Positions 9,351 through 17,951 of a stretch of 64,000 nt of DNA are shown piece by piece. A program made the position numbers and the translations under genes. The stretch spans positions 124,001 through 188,000 of the forward strand of contig JBJMGT010000022.1 of the NCBI GenBank assembly GCA_045807745.1, given 5' to 3'. This DNA comes from QHXQ01 sp045807745 (GTDB lineage: Bacteria > Acidobacteriota > Blastocatellia > Pyrinomonadales > Pyrinomonadaceae). Each line of letters starts with the position of its first letter. Position 1 is the stretch's first letter. Below the pieces are notes generated by a model. That model saw only the letters and a program-made list of their open reading frames with translations, made no database searches and was not told the origin of the DNA.

Positions 9351-9374
9351 TCTACTGACTACTTGGCTACTACC
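9351..9374. repeat. single-arm heptad repeat between the TamB-like and BamA-like genes
   Basis: Degenerate 7-nt units (CTACTGA, CTACTTG, GCTACTA) fill the gap between the TamB-like stop codon (9376) and the BamA-like start. No inverted partner is visible, which fits an intra-operon position. Confidence 0.5.
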
Positions 9375-9375
9375 T

Positions 9376-12300
9376 TCAAAATCTCTTCCGAAAGCGAATC
9401 TCAAAACTGAAATTGTTGTTCTGCGTCCGCAGCGTATTGAGCGCGCCCTGCTGGTATTGCGCGACGAACGAGAGCCGGTCGGAGACGCGGTATTCGAGCG
9501 CGAGCACCTGATTCTGATCGGTCGTCACGTTGGTCGAGTACGTGAGTGACAGGTTGCGATTGATCTGTCGCCCCACCGTCAGCCGCGCCGTGGGACTTGA
9601 GCCGCCGCGGCCCGCGATCAGCGGATCGATCTCGAAGCGATTCAGACCGAACAACTTGTCGGTCGCGCGCTGGACGGGCGCGTTGATGATCGCATCGGTC
9701 AACAGACTCGTCGCCGTGCCGAGACCCGTCTGCGCCAGAGTGGCCGTGCCCGACTCGCCGCCGGACAGATTGCCGCTCGTGATAAGGGCCACCACATCCG
9801 CCTGCGGCAGCGCCGGATCGGAGCGCACCGTGGCGTTCGGCTGCGACAGCGGCCCCGACAGATTGACGATGACGCGATAGCCTTTGATCTCCGACTCGGC
9901 CTGAATATTCAGAATCGGATCAGCGTCGCGGCGCGCGGGTAGATCGATGAAGGCGCGCGTCAACTCGTAACGGTCGTTGCGGAAGTTGAGCGTGCCGCTC
10001 GTCGCGGTGATGCGCCCACCGATGATGGGATCGTCGAGCGTGCCGCGAATCTGGATCGCGACCGACCCGACCATGTCCGCGATATTGTTGCGCACGACGA
10101 GCGAGTCGCGCCCTTCAACCGTCAGATCAAGTAAAGTGTTTGCGCCGATCATTGTGTCGCCGCTGCCTTCGGTGATGGTCGGCTCAGGCCGGCGGTTGAT
10201 GAGATTGGCTAACTCTATGTCTTTGGTGTATTCGGCGCGGCGCAGGTTCACCGTGCCGCGAATCAGTTGCTCGCGCAAAGAACCTTGCACGACGAGGTCT
10301 GCGTCCGCTGTCGAGTTGAAGTCTTGCGGGAACGGCACAGTGATCTGATCGCCGCGCACGTTCAGCCGAAACTTATCGAGCGTGTAGCCCGCGAGCGATG
10401 CGCCGCCCGTGACCGCGATTGTGCCGCCGCCCAAGCGCCCCGTCAGCGCGTCGATCTGTGCGCGGTCAGCCGTGAAGCGCACGTCGCCATTGATCTGCGA
10501 GACGCGCAGACGCTGGTCCTGTAGGAGCAGCGAGAAAGTCGCGTTCGCCACCGACGCCGTGCCGGTGATATTTGGTTGCGCGAACGTGCCCGCGACGCGC
10601 ACACCGACCTTCGCCGCGCCATCGAGAAAGATATTGCGCGAGAGACTGTTCAAGACGCGCAGGTTCAGATCGCCGTCCACAGAGAAATTCTGGCGGCCCG
10701 TTTCGCCGAGCGCGGCCGTGCCGCCAAAGATGACATTCGTGCCGGGGCCGACGAACTGTGTCTTGTCGAAAGTGATCTCGTTCGGCGTGAACGTGACGAG
10801 CAAAGGATCGACTGCTGATAGTTGCACGTCCGCGATCTGCACCTGCAACTGACTAAACTGCGCCGTGCCGCGCAGCGCGCCGAGCGTGAAGCCCTCGTCG
10901 CCATAAATGTTGCCCACTGCATGCAAAGTGCCTGTCGCGCGCCCCGTCACACGCACGTCCGAGTTCGGCATGAGCGTGGCGAAGAGTTGCGTCAGGTCGG
11001 CGTTCGTCAGTGTTGTCTCAATCGTCGTCGGCAACTCTTCCTTACTGAGATCGACGGTCGCGGCAATAACTTGTGGCTGACCGAGTATGCCGGTCGTCAG
11101 TTGCAGGTTGAACTTGTCGTTTTCCGTGCGCCCGACAATCGTGAGCACGCCGGCCGCTTGCCCGTTGATCGTCACGTCGTGTCCCGTGCCGTTCAGATCG
11201 ATCCGGTAGCTGCGCGGCTCGTCGGCGTTGCCCTTCGCGGTGGCGGTGAAATCGGCCGTGCCCGCGATGTTCGGCACGCCGGCCGCGCCCGTCAGCCCCG
11301 CGAGCACGTCGAGCTTGACGCCCGTGCCTTGCGCGCTCAGATCGAAATTCTTGCTCTCGATGTCATAAGTGCCTTTGGCGGTGAGCGTGCCGGCGCGGAA
11401 ACGCGCGTTCAAGTTTTCGAGGTTGACGGTCTTGCCGCTGAACGTGGCCTTCAACGCGATCTCATCAAACGGCTCGTTGCTGATCTGACCGGGGCCGGCG
11501 CGTAAGTCCGCGCTCCCGTTCATCTCACCCGGAAGGCCCGTGACGTGCACGCGCCCTGAGGTCGGCCCGGCCGCCGCCAACTGTGAGGTGACGTTATTCT
11601 GTTGCGTGGTCGGGAGCGCCGCAAGCAGATTGCCGATGTCAACGCGGTCAAGCGTAGCGTCAAGCGTGACGTTGTCTGTACCAACACGCGGGACGTTGAG
11701 CGCAAACTGCGCGTTGCCGCCGTCGGCTTGCGTGAGCTTGCCGTCGGGGATGCGCAGGCCCGTCTGGTCGGATTCGATTGAGGCGGTCAGTGCGCCGAGG
11801 TCGCGCCCGTTGACGCGCAGAGAGCCGAGCGATGCGCGCCCGTTGACCAACGGGTCGTCGAGCCGGCCGCGCACTGTGCCGTCGAACGCGGCGTTGCCGG
11901 CCAAGTCTATGCCGTAGTCCGAGAGCTTCTCTTCGAGACCGGGAATGAGACCGGAGGTGACGAGCACGCGCTGCAACTCGCTCGCGTCCGTCGAAGCGAG
12001 ATGCACCTGCAAGTTCGAGTCACTCTCAAACGAGAACTGCCCCGACGCGTTTAGCTGCGTCGCGCCGGCCTGCACGTCGGCGCGTGTGAGTTGGAAGTTG
12101 CCGCGGTCGGCCGTTAAGGTCAACGCGCCGGTGATGGGCGTGCGCCCGCCGTTCGCGTCCGTGCCAGTCTCGCCGGTCAGTTGCGCGTTCAAGCTGCCGC
12201 TCGCAAGTTTGACCTCCGTGCCCGGAAAACGCAGATCGACCGTGCCCGTCGTCGCGCCCGTCACAGGCACAGCGCGCCCCGTCAGGACGGCGAGCAAGCC

Positions 12301-14334
12301 GCCGATGTCTAAACCTTCAAACGCCGCGTTGACGTGCGACGTGCCGCGCCCCTTGCTGATGACGGCGTTGCCGCGCGCGCGCCCGCCGAGTGCCTCCGCA
12401 GTAAGATTATTCAACTGCACTTCGCTCTCGGTGGCGACGACTGCGGCGCGCGCCGCCCCTAATTGGAAGTCGCCGAGCACGCCGCCGCCTAAAGAGAGAT
12501 CGGCCGTGACGCGATAACGATCATTGGCTTCAAGCACGAAGACGGGTCGCGCGAGTTTCACGTTCTCAACTTTGCTGGGCATGCCGCCCTTGCCTGTGCG
12601 ACTCGTGTTGAAGGCGACCGTGCCGACGTTCACATCGTTCGTCCGGCCTTCGACGCGCCCGCCATCGTAGATCGCCAAACGCACGCCCGCGATGTTGATG
12701 CTGCCTACTTGCGCGCCCGCGAACGTGCCGCCCGCGACGCGCACATCGTCCGTCGCCACATCGGTCACAGGCCCGCGCCCCGTCGCCGTGACGCCCCGCG
12801 CGGTCAGCCCGTTCAGCCGCGTGTCTTCGTTCGTGATGACGCCCGTGTTGAGGCTTGAGACCGTCGCGTTGAAATGATCCTTGTCGGTCGCGCTAAAGCG
12901 GATGCCGCTGGCGCGCAGGTTGGTCGCGCGCGTGTCGCCGAGGTTGATCGTGTTGCCGGTCGCCGTGCCAGCCGTGCCTGTGACCTGCCCGTCGCGCACT
13001 TCGGCGACCGCATCAGCGAGCATCAAGCTCGCGATGCTTGTCTCTTTGCGGTGGAGCGCTGCCGCGCGCAATTCGCCAATGAAGCGGAAGTCTGCGCCCG
13101 TGCCCATCACGCCGCCGCGTATCTGCACGAGGTTGAGGTTGAAGCTGCCGGCGGTCAGCAAGTCCATGACGGCGCGCCCCTGCGCGTCGTACTGCTTCGC
13201 GCCGTCGCCCGTCGCGGTGGCCGTGACTTGCAAGCCCTTCAAACGTATATCGCCCGCCGCGATGCCGTCGGCCTTTACGTCGCCTTCGATTTTGTAATGC
13301 GTGCCCTCGCCCGTCACCGTGCCGACGAATTCACCCGCGCCGCGCAAAGGCGTCTGCGGTTTGAACGTGTCCGAGATTTGCGTGAGATCGACGGTCGAGC
13401 GCACTTGCAGTTGATAACGACCTGCGCGCCAGTCGTCGAGCGTGCCCGACAGGTGCGACTCGGCGACGGGCGAGCGCAGAGTGAGATCGCTGATCTCGGC
13501 GCGCGTCTGATTCACGCGCGCGTGTGCTTCGATATTGATCGGTTCGACGCGGTTGCCGTCTAACGTGAAGGTTGAATCCGTCATCGCTAGATCGACGCGG
13601 TTCATCCAACTCTCGGCGGGCGCGTTCGGATCGTCCGGTTGAATCTCGGCGTGCAGGTTACGCGCTTCGCCGGAGAAGACGTGGTGCGTCTCGATGCCGG
13701 TGTGCTCGTCCTTCGAGCCGTTGCGGACTTCGTAGTGAATGAGCGCGTTGTTAACTTTGACGTGCGCGGTCGAATAGGAGAAGAGAATGCGCTTGTTTGG
13801 TTCGGGCGGCGGCAGATGCAGGTTGCTGAAGTTCGAGCGTCCCTGTTCGTCAAATGAGACCCATGTTTCGACGCCGTCGATGTCGAGCGCTTCGAGGTTG
13901 ACGTCGCGGCTGAGCTTTAAGGCGTAGAGGTCTTCAATGCGGACGGTCGCGATGATCGTGTCGATGCGCCCCAGATGTGTGCCCGACTGTGCGTCGTACA
14001 ACTCCAGCCCTTTGATCTCGGCCGTGCGTGGGCCGAGTGCAGTGTGAAACTCTTTAATCTCGGCGCGGATGCCGTACTGTGCGAGCGTGCTGATGATCTG
14101 ATTCGAGATGAGCGCGTCCACGCGCCCCGTGCGATAGAGAAAGACACCGAGCAGCACCAGCGCGAACGCGCCGACTACCGCGACGAGCGCGACATACAGC
14201 GCGTTACGCCGTGTGATGTAACGCTGCCGCCAACTCCGGCGCACAGACGCAGGCTCGCCGGCCGGCGCGGGCGCGCTGTCCGTGGGCTCCGGTGTTGTTC
14301 CCTCTGTCCGTTCGTTCCTGTCGTCAGCAGGCAT
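9376..14334 (-). CDS. tamB: TamB-like translocation and assembly module protein (AsmA/DUF490 family)
   Basis: The 1652-residue protein has a short cytosolic N-terminus, one signal-anchor (ALYVALVAVVGAFALVLLG), then a very long repetitive beta-rich region of alternating hydrophobic and polar strands (for example VNLENLNARFRAGTLTAKG, GSVAIQIRGTLDDPIIGG). A DUF490-type C-terminus ends in FRKRF, with the terminal Phe typical of outer-membrane interaction. AsmA/TamB proteins form hydrophobic-groove bridges across the periplasm and serve outer-membrane protein or lipid transport. The BamA/TamA-family gene follows 39 nt downstream on the same strand, the usual tam arrangement in reversed order, and a SurA-like gene follows that. 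The assignment is by domain architecture and context. Confidence 0.9.
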   Translation of the reverse strand: MPADDRNERTEGTTPEPTDSAPAPAGEPASVRRSWRQRYITRRNALYVALVAVVGAFALVLLGVFLYRTGRVDALISNQIISTLAQYGIRAEIKEFHTALGPRTAEIKGLELYDAQSGTHLGRIDTIIATVRIEDLYALKLSRDVNLEALDIDGVETWVSFDEQGRSNFSNLHLPPPEPNKRILFSYSTAHVKVNNALIHYEVRNGSKDEHTGIETHHVFSGEARNLHAEIQPDDPNAPAESWMNRVDLAMTDSTFTLDGNRVEPINIEAHARVNQTRAEISDLTLRSPVAESHLSGTLDDWRAGRYQLQVRSTVDLTQISDTFKPQTPLRGAGEFVGTVTGEGTHYKIEGDVKADGIAAGDIRLKGLQVTATATGDGAKQYDAQGRAVMDLLTAGSFNLNLVQIRGGVMGTGADFRFIGELRAAALHRKETSIASLMLADAVAEVRDGQVTGTAGTATGNTINLGDTRATNLRASGIRFSATDKDHFNATVSSLNTGVITNEDTRLNGLTARGVTATGRGPVTDVATDDVRVAGGTFAGAQVGSINIAGVRLAIYDGGRVEGRTNDVNVGTVAFNTSRTGKGGMPSKVENVKLARPVFVLEANDRYRVTADLSLGGGVLGDFQLGAARAAVVATESEVQLNNLTAEALGGRARGNAVISKGRGTSHVNAAFEGLDIGGLLAVLTGRAVPVTGATTGTVDLRFPGTEVKLASGSLNAQLTGETGTDANGGRTPITGALTLTADRGNFQLTRADVQAGATQLNASGQFSFESDSNLQVHLASTDASELQRVLVTSGLIPGLEEKLSDYGIDLAGNAAFDGTVRGRLDDPLVNGRASLGSLRVNGRDLGALTASIESDQTGLRIPDGKLTQADGGNAQFALNVPRVGTDNVTLDATLDRVDIGNLLAALPTTQQNNVTSQLAAAGPTSGRVHVTGLPGEMNGSADLRAGPGQISNEPFDEIALKATFSGKTVNLENLNARFRAGTLTAKGTYDIESKNFDLSAQGTGVKLDVLAGLTGAAGVPNIAGTADFTATAKGNADEPRSYRIDLNGTGHDVTINGQAAGVLTIVGRTENDKFNLQLTTGILGQPQVIAATVDLSKEELPTTIETTLTNADLTQLFATLMPNSDVRVTGRATGTLHAVGNIYGDEGFTLGALRGTAQFSQLQVQIADVQLSAVDPLLVTFTPNEITFDKTQFVGPGTNVIFGGTAALGETGRQNFSVDGDLNLRVLNSLSRNIFLDGAAKVGVRVAGTFAQPNITGTASVANATFSLLLQDQRLRVSQINGDVRFTADRAQIDALTGRLGGGTIAVTGGASLAGYTLDKFRLNVRGDQITVPFPQDFNSTADADLVVQGSLREQLIRGTVNLRRAEYTKDIELANLINRRPEPTITEGSGDTMIGANTLLDLTVEGRDSLVVRNNIADMVGSVAIQIRGTLDDPIIGGRITATSGTLNFRNDRYELTRAFIDLPARRDADPILNIQAESEIKGYRVIVNLSGPLSQPNATVRSDPALPQADVVALITSGNLSGGESGTATLAQTGLGTATSLLTDAIINAPVQRATDKLFGLNRFEIDPLIAGRGGSSPTARLTVGRQINRNLSLTYSTNVTTDQNQVLALEYRVSDRLSFVAQYQQGALNTLRTQNNNFSFEIRFRKRF

Positions 14335-14342
14335 AAAACAAA

Positions 14343-14422
14343 AGTCCTGAGTCCTGAGTCCTGAGTCCTGAGTCTTGGGCCGGAGTCTTAACTCAACACT
14401 CAGGACTCAGCACTCAGCACTT
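14343..14422. repeat. heptad-repeat hairpin between the tamB-like and ribB genes
   Basis: The left arm 14343-14377 is GTCCTGA repeated four times plus GTCTTG. The right arm 14390-14422 has the complementary units (CTCAACA, CTCAGGA, CTCAGCA, CTCAGCA). The stem spans about 30 bp with scattered mismatches and a short loop. The right arm runs into the ribB coding sequence and contains its stop codon (TGA at 14400-14402). Confidence 0.85.
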
Positions 14423-15560
14423 CTTTGGCCGGCGCGCCGAGCGGCACGTTGCCGACCACTTCCAACTCAAAGCCTTCGAGCGCCGCGACCTTCGGGGGGT
14501 GATTGGTCAGGAGCAGGATGCGGCGCAAGCCAAGATCGTGCAGGATTTGTGCGCCGACGCCGTAGTCGCGATTTGCGCCATAGCCTGTCGCGACGCTCGC
14601 CTCTGCAAACGTCAATCCTTGCGCGCGCATCGCGGCGTAGGTGCGCAACTGGTGGATCAGATCAAGCCCGTGCTCGCGCTGTTTGAGGTAGAGTACGACG
14701 CCGCGCCCCGCGCCCGCGATCTTCTCAAGCGCCGTCTGCAACTGAAAACTCGCGTCGTCGAGCAAAGAGCCGAACACGTCGCCTGTCACGTTCTCCGTGT
14801 GCACGCGTACGAGCACAGGCTCAGGCCCGCCCACGTCGCCCATGACCATTGCCAAGTGTACTTCGCCGTTGACGACGTTTTCGTACGCGACCGCACGGAA
14901 CTGACCATAGATGGTCGGCACGTCCGTTTCGACCGTCCGCCGCACGAGCGCTTCCTTGTGCATGCGATAGCGCACGAGGTCTGCGACCGAGATGATCTTC
15001 AAATTATGTGCGTGCGCAAACTCGATGAGTTGCGGCAGCCGCGCCATCGTGCCGTCCGGGTTCATGATCTCGCAGATGACGCCCGCCGGATAAAGCCCCG
15101 CGATGCGCGCGAGATCGACAATGGCCTCGGTCTGACCGGGGCGGACGAGCACGCCGCCCTTGCGTGCGCGCAAGGGGAAGACATGACCGGGGCGCGCGAG
15201 GTCTTGGGGCCTGGTCTTGGAATCGACGGCCGTCAGAATCGTCGTCGCGCGGTCGGCCGCAGAAATGCCGGTCGTCACACCTTTGCGCGCTTCGATGGAG
15301 ACGGTAAAGGCCGTGCCGAGAAAAGAGGTGTTGTCGGCGACCTGCATGGTCAAGTGCAGCTCGTCGCAACGCTCCTCCGTCAAGGGCATGCAGATGAGAC
15401 CGCGCGCGTGCGTGGCCATGAAGTTGATCAGCTCAGGCGTGATGAGTTCGGCCGCGCAGGCGAGGTCGCCCTCGTTCTCGCGATCCTCGTCGTCAACGAT
15501 GATGACTAGGCGACCGGCACGTATATCCGCGGCCGCCTCTTCGATAGCAGCAAAAGGCAT
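14400..15560 (-). CDS. ribB: 3,4-dihydroxy-2-butanone 4-phosphate synthase with degenerate GTP cyclohydrolase II domain (RibBX-like)
   Basis: Residues 1-200 form a normal DHBP synthase, which makes the four-carbon riboflavin precursor from ribulose 5-phosphate (VDDEDRENEGDL, TTGISAADRATT, RPGHVFPLRA). Residues 205-386 align with GTP cyclohydrolase II, but all three zinc cysteines are replaced: HSEC becomes HTEN (N257) and RCDC becomes LDDA (D268, A270). The catalytic QEGRxIGL segment reads QREHGLDL. The second domain should therefore lack cyclohydrolase activity, as described for RibBX hybrids in Proteobacteria. A true RibA must be encoded elsewhere if the pathway is complete. The last residues (VLSAES) and stop are encoded by a heptad repeat. 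Riboflavin synthase lies about 1 kb upstream on the same strand. No FMN riboswitch was found in the leader. Confidence 0.93.
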   Translation of the reverse strand: MPFAAIEEAAADIRAGRLVIIVDDEDRENEGDLACAAELITPELINFMATHARGLICMPLTEERCDELHLTMQVADNTSFLGTAFTVSIEARKGVTTGISAADRATTILTAVDSKTRPQDLARPGHVFPLRARKGGVLVRPGQTEAIVDLARIAGLYPAGVICEIMNPDGTMARLPQLIEFAHAHNLKIISVADLVRYRMHKEALVRRTVETDVPTIYGQFRAVAYENVVNGEVHLAMVMGDVGGPEPVLVRVHTENVTGDVFGSLLDDASFQLQTALEKIAGAGRGVVLYLKQREHGLDLIHQLRTYAAMRAQGLTFAEASVATGYGANRDYGVGAQILHDLGLRRILLLTNHPPKVAALEGFELEVVGNVPLGAPAKEVLSAES

Positions 15561-15647
15561 GTCCGGTTACTCTCGACAGGGTCGGGGGAGAATGGTTGTA
15601 CCGGGCGGTATGTTACCCGAAGACGCAGGATTTTGCGACCGGCAATT

Positions 15648-16205
15648 TCAGAACCGAATTTGCAGCCCGAAGCTGGTTTGCATGGTGTGGCTCGTACCGC
15701 GCACCTCGTTTGGCGCGCCGGGGCGGACAATGTCTTGCCCGAGCGGCACGATCAGGTCGCCCACGTCCACGCGCAGGGCGGCGTGGTCTGACATGTAAAG
15801 CTCGAAGACGCCGCCCACGTCGAAGGCGGGTTTAGTCCGGCCGGCGAAGCCGCTGTTGAGCGCGATGTTGGTGAGGAAGCCGGGCCGGGCTTTGGCAAAG
15901 ACGCCGACGCGTTTGTACCGCACGCCGGCCTTTAACCCGAACAGACCTTCCGTACCGACGTGCTGCGCTTCGTCGTTGAGTAAAGAATTCAACTCGGTGT
16001 CGGCCGCCAGATACTTGTTGAAGTTGTAAGTGAAGCGCCCGCCCACGCCGAATCCGCTCCCCAAGGTATCCCCGCCCACACCGAAGACGTGCCCGCCCAC
16101 TTCATAGTGGCGCAACTGCTGCTCGTCGTCCGTCTGCGCGTGCGCGGTGTGATTGAGCGCTAACAGACTCGCACAGGCGGCGAGCACTAACAGAAAATTT
16201 TTCAT
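15648..16205 (-). CDS. small outer-membrane beta-barrel protein
   Basis: I chose ATG 16203-16205 because TGGAGA lies upstream and it gives a clean signal peptide (KNFLLVLAACASLLALNHTAHAQ). The mature part (about 160 residues) has alternating amphipathic strands with aromatic ends (FGVGGRFTYNFNKYLAADTE, LFGLKAGVRYKRVGVFAKAR, FDVGGVFELYMSDHAALRVD) and ends in FGLQIRF, a terminal-Phe beta-signal. This fits a monomeric eight-stranded OMP_b-brl or OmpA-barrel type protein. Function is unknown. It sits alone between riboflavin genes without obvious coupling. Confidence 0.75.
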   Translation of the reverse strand: MKNFLLVLAACASLLALNHTAHAQTDDEQQLRHYEVGGHVFGVGGDTLGSGFGVGGRFTYNFNKYLAADTELNSLLNDEAQHVGTEGLFGLKAGVRYKRVGVFAKARPGFLTNIALNSGFAGRTKPAFDVGGVFELYMSDHAALRVDVGDLIVPLGQDIVRPGAPNEVRGTSHTMQTSFGLQIRF

Positions 16206-16573
16206 GCGTATTGGTCTCCAACAAACAATGATGGAATAACGACCACACGCAATGGCAAGCCTGATGCCGCAAGATAAAATGCGCGCTATCAAGCAGAAGA
16301 GCTAACCGAGGTAAGAGTTAAGTGCAGTAACGCAGTATCAATTGATGAAGTATTACGGCAGGCACACGACCTATAGCAGGTGTAGATGAATGAGAGCGCT
16401 CATTGCCGGGAGCGCGGGCATCTTGCCCGCCATGAGCGCTGCAAGCACGAACAGTTGGACGCGCCGCGCGGCTCGTTGGCGGGCAAGATGCCTGCGCTCC
16501 CGGCTGCACGTAACCGTTAATCGCTCCAGACAACTTAGACACTGAGCGTGTGTGGCGACGCAGTGCCTATAAA
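16206..16573. other. intergenic region between the barrel protein and ribE, with a REP-like element
   Basis: No gene is supported. The open frames here read through the inverted repeat at 16405-16504 and encode peptides of the AGKMPALP type, a common spurious product of this repeat class. The remainder (16206-16400) shows no recognisable element. Confidence 0.6.
16405..16504. repeat. REP-like long inverted repeat
   Basis: Arms 16405-16431 and 16478-16504 are reverse complements at 26 of 27 positions. Each contains the half-palindromic core GCGGGCATCTTGCCCGC or its variant. Between them are 46 nt. It is intergenic and probably a dispersed element. Confidence 0.75.
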
Positions 16574-17230
16574 TCACTTGTAGCCTAACTCGGCCAAGCG
16601 CTCGACGGTCAGCGGTGCAGACTGCGCCGCGTCAGCACTCTGACCGTAAGCCAACATGCGCTCGACGTACTTGGCGATGATGTCAACTTCAAGATTGACG
16701 GCGGCGCCCGCACGCAAGGTGGACAGGTTCGTCACCGTCCACGTCTTCGGGATGATCGCGATCTCGAAATACTCGTCCGTCAGTCCGGCGATGGTCAGGC
16801 TAATGCCTTCGACCGCGACCGAGCCTTTGAAGACGAAGTAGCGCGCCAGCTCCGGCGGGTACGCAACACGTACCGTCCAAGAGCCGCCATGCTCTTCCGC
16901 ACTGAGAAAACGGCCGCGCCCGTCCACATGCCCCTGCACGATGTGCCCGCCGAGCCGCGTCTGTGGCGTCACCGCGCGCTCAAGATTGACCGGCGAGCCG
17001 GCGCGCAAACTACCGAGCGTCGAGCGCTGCAAAGTCTCGCGCGAGCCATCCGCCGCGAACGAATCAGCATGGACTTCAAGCGCCGTCAGACACACGCCGT
17101 TGACGGCGATGGAATCGCCCTCGCGCGTCCCCGTCGTGACGATGCGCGCCGCCACGCGCAGTCGCACGCCCTCGCCGCGCTGCTCAAGACTACGTACGCT
17201 GCCTAACTCTTCGATGATGCCGGTGAACAT
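16574..17230 (-). CDS. ribE: riboflavin synthase, alpha chain type
   Basis: This 218-residue protein begins MFTGIIEELG and has the two tandem lumazine-binding beta-barrels of the family, with paired motifs DSIAVNGVCLTA and GSVAVEGISLTI, and GGHIVQGHVDGRG. It dismutates two 6,7-dimethyl-8-ribityllumazine molecules to riboflavin. It follows cmk by 25 nt on the minus strand, and that gap is filled with AACTGAA-type heptads. The threonine aldolase - cmk - ribE order suggests one transcript. Length and motifs are normal. Confidence 0.96.
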   Translation of the reverse strand: MFTGIIEELGSVRSLEQRGEGVRLRVAARIVTTGTREGDSIAVNGVCLTALEVHADSFAADGSRETLQRSTLGSLRAGSPVNLERAVTPQTRLGGHIVQGHVDGRGRFLSAEEHGGSWTVRVAYPPELARYFVFKGSVAVEGISLTIAGLTDEYFEIAIIPKTWTVTNLSTLRAGAAVNLEVDIIAKYVERMLAYGQSADAAQSAPLTVERLAELGYK

Positions 17231-17235
17231 GAGAG

Positions 17236-17266
17236 CAGTTTACAGTTTTGAGTTTTCAGTTTTCAG
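17236..17266. repeat. single-arm heptad repeat at the cmk/ribE junction
   Basis: Seven-nt units (AGTTTTG, AGTTTTC, AGTTTTC on the plus strand) bridge the end of cmk and the ribE leader. The cmk stop codon (17256-17258) and last residues NAEN are inside it. No inverted partner was found. Confidence 0.6.
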
Positions 17267-17951
17267 CATTGACGGCGACCTGCTGTTCCCGCACGGCCGC
17301 CAGCATGGCAGCGAAGACTTCATCAACCGAGCGGTCGGTCGTGTCGATGACGTGGGCGTCGGGCGCGATGGCGAGTGGCGAGTCGGCGCGGGTCGAGTCG
17401 CGTTCGTCGCGCGTGTTGATGTCGGCGAGCGTCTCGGCGAAGGTGAGCGCGGGTTCTTTGCGCTTGTCCTCTTCATAGCGGCGTTGCGCGCGCGCTTCGG
17501 GCACGGCCGTTAAGAAGTACTTCACGTCGGCGTTCGGGAAGACGACCGTGCCGATGTCGCGCCCGTCGAGCACGACGCCGCCCCCGCGCGTGCCCAACTC
17601 GCGTTGCCGCCGCACTAGATCGCGGCGCACGGCCGGGATGGCTGAGACGACGGATGATAGCCGCGTGATCTGTTCGCTGCGAATCGCCTCCGTCACGTCG
17701 CGCCCGTCGAGCAACACGCGCAAGTGATCAGGGTCGCCGACAAGTTCGATCTGCGCGCGCTCGGCGACGTGCGCCACCGCCACGTCGTCGTTCGCGTCCG
17801 TGCCTGCCGTGACGACCGCCAGCGCTACTGCGCGATACATCGCGCCCGTGTCGATGTAGAGCAAGCCCAACTCGCGCGCGAGCATTTTCCCCAACGTCGA
17901 TTTACCCGCACCCGATGGGCCGTCGATGGCGATGATCAGTGGTTTAGTCAT
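17256..17951 (-). CDS. cmk: cytidylate kinase
   Basis: This 231-residue NMP kinase phosphorylates CMP and dCMP. A Walker A motif is at the N-terminus (DGPSGAGKSTLGKMLA), followed by YIDTGAMYRAVAL, the VVLDGRDIGTVVFP segment of CMP kinases, and RAQRRYEEDKRK near the lid. It overlaps the threonine aldolase stop by 4 nt (17948-17951), indicating translational coupling, and is followed by ribE after 25 nt. The C-terminal NAEN comes from a heptad repeat. Confidence 0.96.
   Translation of the reverse strand: MTKPLIIAIDGPSGAGKSTLGKMLARELGLLYIDTGAMYRAVALAVVTAGTDANDDVAVAHVAERAQIELVGDPDHLRVLLDGRDVTEAIRSEQITRLSSVVSAIPAVRRDLVRRQRELGTRGGGVVLDGRDIGTVVFPNADVKYFLTAVPEARAQRRYEEDKRKEPALTFAETLADINTRDERDSTRADSPLAIAPDAHVIDTTDRSVDEVFAAMLAAVREQQVAVNAEN

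Noticed and set aside
15561..15647. FMN riboswitch before ribB
   Set aside because: The gap is under 90 nt and lacks the conserved RFN core; the gap before ribE is only 25 nt.
16318..16577. Small proteins on the minus strand over the REP-like repeat
   Set aside because: Their sequence is a translation of the inverted repeat; no ribosome site and no family.
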